Source: a virus
Length of the DNA stretch: 21,450 nt
Reading direction: 5' to 3' (one strand)
Virus record (IMG/VR): IMGVR_UViG_3300025853_009012
Span: 1 to 21,450 of that record
Shown here in pieces: positions 13,075 to 18,666 of this stretch. Position numbers and translations under genes: made by a program. Each line of letters begins with the position of its first letter. Within the stretch, counting starts at the first letter, position 1. The notes under the pieces are model-generated. The model did not search any database. It saw nothing but the letters and a program-made list of their open reading frames with translations, and was not told where the DNA came from.

Positions 13075-14831
13075 GTATACACCTGTAACTTATTACTCTT
13101 TCCTTTAGCTTCTATTGGGTCTAAAGGTATTAGATCAAATTCTATCGCATTTTCTGTACTTTGACCAATTAACAAATCAACACCTGCATTTTTTGTACCT
13201 GATTCAAGTCTTGCTGCAACATTAACAGCATCACCTATAGCAGTATAATCAAATCTATTTTGACTACCCATGTTGCCTATAACTGCATACCCAGTATTTA
13301 TTCCTATTCCTATAGCAACTGGACTTATTCCTTGATCAGCAAGAACATAATTTAGTTCATGCATATTTTTTTTTATATCTATAGCACACAAAAGAGCTTT
13401 TTCTTCATGATTTTCTAAATCTAAAGGTGCATTGAAAATAGCCATCATTGCATCTCCAATATATTTATCTACCATTCCGCCATGTGCTTGAACTGCTTTT
13501 TGTTGTGCAGTAAGTGCTTCATTCATAATGTATGTTACTTGTTTAGGCTCTAATGATTCTGATAAAGCAGTGAAACCACGAACATCTGTAAATAAAAATG
13601 TTGCATAACGTCTTTCACCACCAAGTTTTAGTAAATTAGGATTGTCTTGCAATTTTTTTACCTGTCTAGGGTCTAAATAATGTTCAAACTGTTTTTTAAT
13701 TTGCTCTCTTAGTTGCCATTGCTCTCTAAATCGTAAGTAAAATGCTGTTGCTCCAGTTATAAATTGTGAAATTAGCGACCAAGTAACATCAATTAAGATT
13801 CCTCTGTGTATAAGTGCATATCCTGTATAAGCTGTGGACAACATAATAATCAAAGCTAATACTAAACCCCAAGTAATACCAAAAGCGTTTAATACAATCC
13901 ATATGATGCTTACTGATACTAAAAATATAAGTATTTCTAAAGCTATAGCCCAATCAGGTATATAAGGGCTATCTTGTATTAAGATTGATTCTGCTAAAGC
14001 TGTTTGAATCTTATGTGGCTCTAGCAAACCAACAGGAGTAGCTACTTGTGGCATAACACCGTTAGCTGTAACACCTATAAATACAAACTTACCCTCTACA
14101 TTCATTTCTTGTAAATCTGTTTGCGGTGTATCTACCCAACTTATCCACTTACGACCAAGACTATCTGTTTTAACAGGCGGTATTCCTCTTATTGATATTT
14201 CTTCTATACCATTATCATTAGTTTTTATAATGTAAGTTTTTACATCAAACAATGCTTTATAAATTTGTGTTCCAAATGAAGGTATCCATTCGTTTTCAGG
14301 TGTACTTACAAGCAGTGGGATTCTTCTTACAAGAAGATCAATTTCAGTGGGAGCAATGGCTAAACCTTGCAATGTAGTATTTGATAAGGTGTTCAGGTTT
14401 TCCTTGACTCCCATACTTACTATACCATTAACATTATTACCTTTGACAACCGTTCCTGTAGATTTAGGGTAATTATTTTTACCATCTTCAAACATAGCTA
14501 TAACAGAAGGTGCATAGCCTAATGTAGTTGCAAAGACCTTATCTCCACCCATTCTATCTGCTTGGGGAAAGGACATAACCCAACCAACACCAATAGCACC
14601 ACGATTTATAAGTTCTACTTGTATTTCTGCTAATCGTCTTCTTGGTAAAGGATATCCACCTTCGTTTTGTATATCTTCTTCTGTAATATTTAAAATTACA
14701 AAATTTCCTGATGGTTCTTGCGGTTTAACCAAAGTATCAAATGTTCTAAGTTTTATTATTTCAGTTGGTGTACTTTGAAATATAAGCGGCAGTGATAATA
14801 GTAATAATATTGGTATTATAATTTTTTTCAT
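13053..14831 (-). CDS. CHASE2-domain class III adenylate cyclase
   Basis: A 592-residue membrane sensor enzyme. Segment 4-18 is the first membrane span; 20-292 is the extracytoplasmic CHASE2 sensor (LRTFDTLVKP, FVILNITEEDIQNEGGYPLP, FVFIGVTANGVMP); three further spans lie at about 295-316, 319-341 and 346-366; 405-588 is the catalytic domain. All catalytic residues are present: metal-binding D416 and D460, substrate residues K456 and T530 (the K/T pair typical of ATP-using class IIIb), transition-state N537 and R541 in NVAARLE. It should make cAMP from ATP in the cytosol. The start shares one base with the FecR stop. FecR-domain proteins and CHASE2 cyclases are often adjacent in bacterial genomes; a phage copy is unusual. 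Confidence 0.93.
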   Translation of the reverse strand: MKKIIIPILLLLSLPLIFQSTPTEIIKLRTFDTLVKPQEPSGNFVILNITEEDIQNEGGYPLPRRRLAEIQVELINRGAIGVGWVMSFPQADRMGGDKVFATTLGYAPSVIAMFEDGKNNYPKSTGTVVKGNNVNGIVSMGVKENLNTLSNTTLQGLAIAPTEIDLLVRRIPLLVSTPENEWIPSFGTQIYKALFDVKTYIIKTNDNGIEEISIRGIPPVKTDSLGRKWISWVDTPQTDLQEMNVEGKFVFIGVTANGVMPQVATPVGLLEPHKIQTALAESILIQDSPYIPDWAIALEILIFLVSVSIIWIVLNAFGITWGLVLALIIMLSTAYTGYALIHRGILIDVTWSLISQFITGATAFYLRFREQWQLREQIKKQFEHYLDPRQVKKLQDNPNLLKLGGERRYATFLFTDVRGFTALSESLEPKQVTYIMNEALTAQQKAVQAHGGMVDKYIGDAMMAIFNAPLDLENHEEKALLCAIDIKKNMHELNYVLADQGISPVAIGIGINTGYAVIGNMGSQNRFDYTAIGDAVNVAARLESGTKNAGVDLLIGQSTENAIEFDLIPLDPIEAKGKSNKLQVYTWDSNYH

Positions 14832-15925
14832 TAGTTGTCTTGTGTAATTTTAATTGTACTGCCTTCACCACCATTAATAGTGACTACATTAGATACGCCA
14901 TCTTGAATAAAGATAACTGTATAACTTGCATCACTATCTATATCAATTCTAGCTGTATTATTTACACTTCTAAGTAAAGTAAGCTTTTCACCTGTGTAAA
15001 AGGTTGTTATTTGCGTTTCAAGGTCTTGACCTAATTTTGTACCTCTTATATTTGTTTGCGTTGCATCTGCTAGAAGGTCTGCTTCTTTAGCAACTTCAAG
15101 TGCATCTATAACATCAAGTAAATCTTCTAAGAAGTTAACATCTAAGAAGTTAATATCTAACTCTGTAAATTCTAGACTATCATCAGATAAAAAATCTTCA
15201 TCAAGGTAATCAATATCTAAATCATTAAAATCTAGGATGTTTTTTTTCTGTAATACTATTTCCTCACCTTCTATGATTTCTTCTTCAGGCGGTGTAACAA
15301 TTAACATATTATCTATAATATCTAATGTTAAATCTAAGATTACAGGTTTACTTGGTGCATTCTCAAATACAGACACTGTAGTTGCTTGAAAAGGTTTGTT
15401 TAAAAGTACGCTACCAGTCGCTGTAATAACCTCTATTTCACCGCTAGATAGTCCATAAGCATCAGGCAACAATATAATTAAACTACGTCCTAACTCATCT
15501 ACAGTAGCTGTGAAATCTGTACCTCTTATGGCAATATTTGCAGTTGGGGTTTTAAGTTTTATATTTTGCTTATCAATTCTATTTAGATTGCCTGTTATGA
15601 ATCTAGCAGTGCCTAATCCAAAGGTAAGAGCCATTTTAGATTTTGATGGGTTAGGGTCATAGATATATTCATCTATAAGTAGTTCAGAATGTTCTGTAAG
15701 CCTTACAGTTGAATTATCAAGAAATGTAATAGCCATACGACCATTAGTTGTAATAGCTTCATCATTGCTTTGTATACCAAGCTTTAATGCAGCTTGTAAT
15801 GGCTCATCTCTTACTATTTGTGCGAACCCGTTAAGTTCTGATATATCTCCTATATCAGCAACCTGTGGAAGTTCCCCCATCATTTTGAGTGATACAAATA
15901 TTAGAGTTAGATGTAGTAGTTTCAA
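14831..15925 (-). CDS. FecR-domain protein with Asp-rich repeats
   Basis: A 364-residue exported protein. A signal-peptide-like segment (1-23) is followed by a FecR domain (about 48-185): GIQSNDEAITTNGRMAITFL, DNSTVRLTEHSELLI and TPTANIAIRGTDF are family hallmarks. Residues 230-275 carry an unusual Asp-rich repeat of the type LDINFLDVNFL/LDIDYLDEDFL, possibly calcium-binding. The C-terminal 30 residues (FIQDGVSNVVTI ... IKITQ) look like a curlin beta-strand repeat. Its signal peptide region is encoded inside the 3' end of the curlin gene (71-nt overlap). The periplasmic location next to a CHASE2 cyclase suggests it may be the cyclase's sensor partner; this is inferred. Confidence 0.85.
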   Translation of the reverse strand: MKLLHLTLIFVSLKMMGELPQVADIGDISELNGFAQIVRDEPLQAALKLGIQSNDEAITTNGRMAITFLDNSTVRLTEHSELLIDEYIYDPNPSKSKMALTFGLGTARFITGNLNRIDKQNIKLKTPTANIAIRGTDFTATVDELGRSLIILLPDAYGLSSGEIEVITATGSVLLNKPFQATTVSVFENAPSKPVILDLTLDIIDNMLIVTPPEEEIIEGEEIVLQKKNILDFNDLDIDYLDEDFLSDDSLEFTELDINFLDVNFLEDLLDVIDALEVAKEADLLADATQTNIRGTKLGQDLETQITTFYTGEKLTLLRSVNNTARIDIDSDASYTVIFIQDGVSNVVTINGGEGSTIKITQDN

Positions 15926-16589
15926 TTTTTAACCAATCCCTAGCCAATGTGCTTGACTGTATGATGTTTAAAGTATTATTGCTTCCATCAAGATCAAGAT
16001 AAAAATATCCTGAATCAGATGATGTATTTCCTGAGTAACCACTACCTGTAAAGTTAATAGTATTTGTACTTCCATTTACATCCACATTATTAATAGCATT
16101 TGCATAATCAATATCAAAGTCAAATTGATTAGAATCTCCTGTAATAATCCAATCTAGATCAAGATATGATGAATCAGCATTTTCTGCCACTTCTAAATCA
16201 AAGGTATTACTACCACCTGTAATATCAATATTCATATTTATATAATCAGCACTAATTAGACCAGTGCTATTCATAAGAATATCCATAACATTACTATCAC
16301 CATCAAATTCAAAGAAACCAGTGAAATTATCACCGTCAATGCCATCTGATCTAAATATATTACTAGAACCAATTTGATTGATATCAAGTGTCATAGTTAT
16401 ACCATCAAGGTCTAGAGCAGTCATTGTTCCTGAAACAGCAGAAGTCCCGCCTATAAGGTTAGAACTACCTAATTGTTCAAGATCAATACTTGCAGTATTT
16501 CCACTTTGGTCTACATATATTTCGTTATCCGCGTATGTTAGCAATGCACTCAGCATCACAAACAGGCTCATTAATTTTATTTTCTTCAT
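15855..16589 (-). CDS. Curlin-repeat (CsgA/B-like) amyloid protein
   Basis: A 244-residue exported protein. Signal peptide 1-20 (cleavage after LLTYA). The mature part has about eight beta-repeats: VDQSGNTASIDLEQLGSSN, LDINQIGSSNIF, FDGDSNVMDILMNS, DITGGSNTFDLEV, ITGDSNQFDFDI, VNGSTNTINFT, LDGSNNTLNIIQS and ICITQNDGG. The repeated G-x-S-N turn and alternating I/Q or I/D strands match curlin, whose repeats stack into cross-beta fibres. The Asn/Asp/Ser richness and fewer Gln than CsgA make it a divergent member. It lies between csgG and the FecR gene, and its signal peptide is coded in the 3' end of csgG. It is the likely substrate of the CsgG/CsgF channel. Confidence 0.8.
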   Translation of the reverse strand: MKKIKLMSLFVMLSALLTYADNEIYVDQSGNTASIDLEQLGSSNLIGGTSAVSGTMTALDLDGITMTLDINQIGSSNIFRSDGIDGDNFTGFFEFDGDSNVMDILMNSTGLISADYINMNIDITGGSNTFDLEVAENADSSYLDLDWIITGDSNQFDFDIDYANAINNVDVNGSTNTINFTGSGYSGNTSSDSGYFYLDLDGSNNTLNIIQSSTLARDWLKIETTTSNSNICITQNDGGTSTGC

Positions 16590-17397
16590 ATTTCCAGTAT
16601 CCTTTATCGTAACCGATAATAATAAGTTCTAATACAGCACCTTCAATTGCTTTCATTAAAGCAATAGTTGTACTCTCGTTGCGTGAAACTCCAAATTCCA
16701 CTTCAACTAACTCAGTACCCATTTCTATGAATTTAAACACATCTTGTGACTGTCCGTAACTTAGTATTGTCTTATTAGACATAACTTCTACCAGTATCTC
16801 ACCAGTAGCTACAGAAACCATTCTAAGGCTTACTGTGATAGTATCTTCACGATACTGAACACTTGTGCCTATTCCTAAATATCTTGCACCTGCACCACCT
16901 GTAATAAGATTACTATCATACGATACAACAGCACCTTCTAGCAATACACCTGCAAATAGCAAGGGCATGATCTTATTTTCGTTTTTTAGTTCTTCTCTTG
17001 TGCTTCTTATGATTTGTCTTTCTTTTGTTAGGTTATCAAGACCAACTCTTTCAACAACTCTAAAAAATTCACCATTACTTGCGTGTTTCAATGCTCTTAT
17101 TAGTAAATTACTTGGTGCTTGAGTTATAGCACTAGAAAATAAAGCAAACTCACTATTGCTTTTTCTTTGTCCTGTTTGGTCTGTGAATGCAGTTGGGTAT
17201 ACAGCTACAACTGGTTTTGTTTGTGGTGGTTGTACTTGCAGAAGTTCTTTAGATTGTAACGAATAAATACTGTGTTTATCTTTGAAATTTATTTGTTTTC
17301 TAATTTGCTCTGTGTCTTCATAAACATCAAGCAAAGAACAATTAGAAAGTAAAAGAACCAATAGGCAAGGTAATAATTGTTTCGTTTCCATTTGCAT
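16525..17397 (-). CDS. csgG: CsgG, curli secretion channel lipoprotein
   Basis: A 290-residue outer-membrane lipoprotein. The signal peptide ends LLSN and the lipidated Cys is C20 (Asn at -1 is unusual). The CsgG domain spans about 62-272 and aligns by eye along its length with E. coli CsgG: VAVYPTAFTDQTGQ, ALKHASNGEFFRVVERVGL, NLTKERQIIRSTRE, LEGAVVSYDSN, GGAGARYLGIGTSVQY, ATGEILVEV, SNKTILSYG. CsgG forms a nine-subunit ring that exports unfolded curlin. The constriction differs from E. coli: F56 is kept (F87 here), N55 is Leu (L86), and Tyr51 appears to be absent. Its signal peptide is encoded in the 3' end of csgF (56-nt overlap). Two ATGs six bases apart are possible starts; 17397 or 17391. 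Confidence 0.95.
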   Translation of the reverse strand: MQMETKQLLPCLLVLLLSNCSLLDVYEDTEQIRKQINFKDKHSIYSLQSKELLQVQPPQTKPVVAVYPTAFTDQTGQRKSNSEFALFSSAITQAPSNLLIRALKHASNGEFFRVVERVGLDNLTKERQIIRSTREELKNENKIMPLLFAGVLLEGAVVSYDSNLITGGAGARYLGIGTSVQYREDTITVSLRMVSVATGEILVEVMSNKTILSYGQSQDVFKFIEMGTELVEVEFGVSRNESTTIALMKAIEGAVLELIIIGYDKGYWKYEENKINEPVCDAECIANIRG

Positions 17398-17881
17398 CTG
17401 TTATTTTTAATGTTATGAACTCACCATCACTGGTATATTCAATTATATTTCCCTCTAATTCTATTGTTCCTGAATCACTTGGCGTTTCACCAAATAAATT
17501 TTCTACTAATTGTCTTGATAATTGTGCATAGATTCTACTTTCTAGGTTTCTAATAAACCTTGCAAGGGTTGTATTCTCTGCATCTCTTGCTAGTTCTTCT
17601 TTATAAGCTTTTATTTCTGCACGAATAGCTTGTTTACGATTGAACTCTTGATTTTCTATAGTTAAATAATGACTTGATGTATTAATTCCGTTAAAGGATG
17701 GAGATTTAAACTTATGTACTATTTGGTCTGCTGTAGCACTTTGTATAAATATTCCTAGAATAAGAATTATACCTACTATAGATACCCATTTAATTATAGT
17801 ATCTTTTTCAGCTTCTTCTTTTCTTTTAATTAATTCAGCTTTACTTGGTCTACCTCTTTTTTTAGTCTTTTCTTTGGTCAT
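17342..17881 (-). CDS. csgF: CsgF-like curli assembly protein with N-terminal extension
   Basis: A 179-residue protein. The CsgF domain (52-179) is well marked: HKFKSPSFNGINTSSHYLTI (56-75), a helical Arg/Glu-rich centre ending IYAQLSRQLVENLFG, and the terminal EGNIIEYTSDG, TLKITDANGNETIITLP and GSFTF. CsgF caps CsgG's pore and couples it to nucleation. Before the domain is an unusual cytosolic extension with an AT-hook-like KKRGRPSKAEL and a charged helix (1-28), then a hydrophobic segment (29-48) ending SATA, a possible signal peptidase site. I use the ATG at 17881 rather than a TTG 18 nt upstream. It overlaps the holin-like gene by 20 nt. Confidence 0.85.
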   Translation of the reverse strand: MTKEKTKKRGRPSKAELIKRKEEAEKDTIIKWVSIVGIILILGIFIQSATADQIVHKFKSPSFNGINTSSHYLTIENQEFNRKQAIRAEIKAYKEELARDAENTTLARFIRNLESRIYAQLSRQLVENLFGETPSDSGTIELEGNIIEYTSDGEFITLKITDANGNETIITLPIGSFTF

Positions 17882-18209
17882 CTCTATCCGCCTTAGCAAT
17901 TTTACTGCTATCTATTAGTTGTGGCACTCCAAGAATAGTCTTAATAAGAGTATCTTGCCTTATAATCTCATTGTCTAAACTTCGCACCCTATCAATTAAT
18001 GCTACCAAAATACCATGTTGAGAATCAAGTTTTGTGCCTAGTCTATCTTCTATAGCAGATATTTGTTCTGCTACTTTGTGATCTACCACATCAAGTTTAG
18101 TCTCCATACCATCAACAATACGCATGATAAGTTTATAAATAAACCAACCAAGACCAAGTGAAGCGGCAATAGGAAACCCAACCTCTTGGATAACAGTTAT
18201 TGCATCCAT
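17862..18209 (-). CDS. Holin-like protein (UviB/BhlA type)
   Basis: A 115-residue protein with one N-terminal membrane segment (about 9-28, VGFPIAASLGLGWFIYKLI), then a charged, coiled-coil cytosolic part and ILVALIDRVRSLDNEII. This layout matches the UviB/BhlA-like holin-type proteins common in phages. It opens the lysis and curli block and overlaps csgF by 20 nt. It starts one base after the stop of the 67-residue gene. Holin function is inferred from pattern and place. Confidence 0.7.
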   Translation of the reverse strand: MDAITVIQEVGFPIAASLGLGWFIYKLIMRIVDGMETKLDVVDHKVAEQISAIEDRLGTKLDSQHGILVALIDRVRSLDNEIIRQDTLIKTILGVPQLIDSSKIAKADRDDQRKD

Positions 18210-18413
18210 TTACTTAGATTTCTTTTTCTTTACTTCTTTTAATTGTATTGATAATAAACCATTCTTAGTTGTGTGTGATTCTACTGATCTAAGTTTGCCA
18301 TCAAGGTTGATCTTGTCACCAACCTCAATAACATTCTTCATCTGTATTTCATTATCTTTAACCCAAGCCAAGAATTTATCTTTATCTACCTTTACGGTTG
18401 CTTTGTTCCACAT
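18210..18413 (-). CDS. Hypothetical small basic protein
   Basis: A 67-residue protein (MWNKATVKVDKDKFLAWVKD) with short strands and a very basic tail (VKKKKSK). No motif recognised. It is tightly packed, one base from the preceding gene and adjacent to the holin-like gene. It may be a small virion-associated or regulatory protein. Confidence 0.6.
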   Translation of the reverse strand: MWNKATVKVDKDKFLAWVKDNEIQMKNVIEVGDKINLDGKLRSVESHTTKNGLLSIQLKEVKKKKSK

Positions 18414-18414
18414 A

Positions 18415-18657
18415 TTAAGCCCAAATTGCAGTACAGATAGTTTGTACTAGAGCATCTTCACCTGTGACATCATCAGTACAATTAAAGTGTTTCACTTTAG
18501 TAGCTGTAACTGGTAAATCAGCGTCATCAGAGTCATCAAATACATCATTATAAACCACCATCACTGTAGGTTTAGTTTCAGATACTGTTTCTGATTCAGC
18601 ATTCACCAAAGGATACGTCTCCACTCTTTGTACTGTTCTAGTTAATGTTATCGCCAT
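18415..18657 (-). CDS. Small phage protein downstream of tail fibre
   Basis: An 80-residue protein opening MAITLTRTVQRVETYPLVNA with an acidic centre (DDSDDADLPV). I recall similar beta-strand starts (LTRTVQRVE) in small proteins near tail genes of marine phages; function unknown. AGGAGAAAAAAATG is a good start. It follows the tail fibre gene by 9 nt and begins the short late genes before the holin-like one. Confidence 0.62.
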   Translation of the reverse strand: MAITLTRTVQRVETYPLVNAESETVSETKPTVMVVYNDVFDDSDDADLPVTATKVKHFNCTDDVTGEDALVQTICTAIWA

Positions 18658-18666
18658 TTTTTTCTC

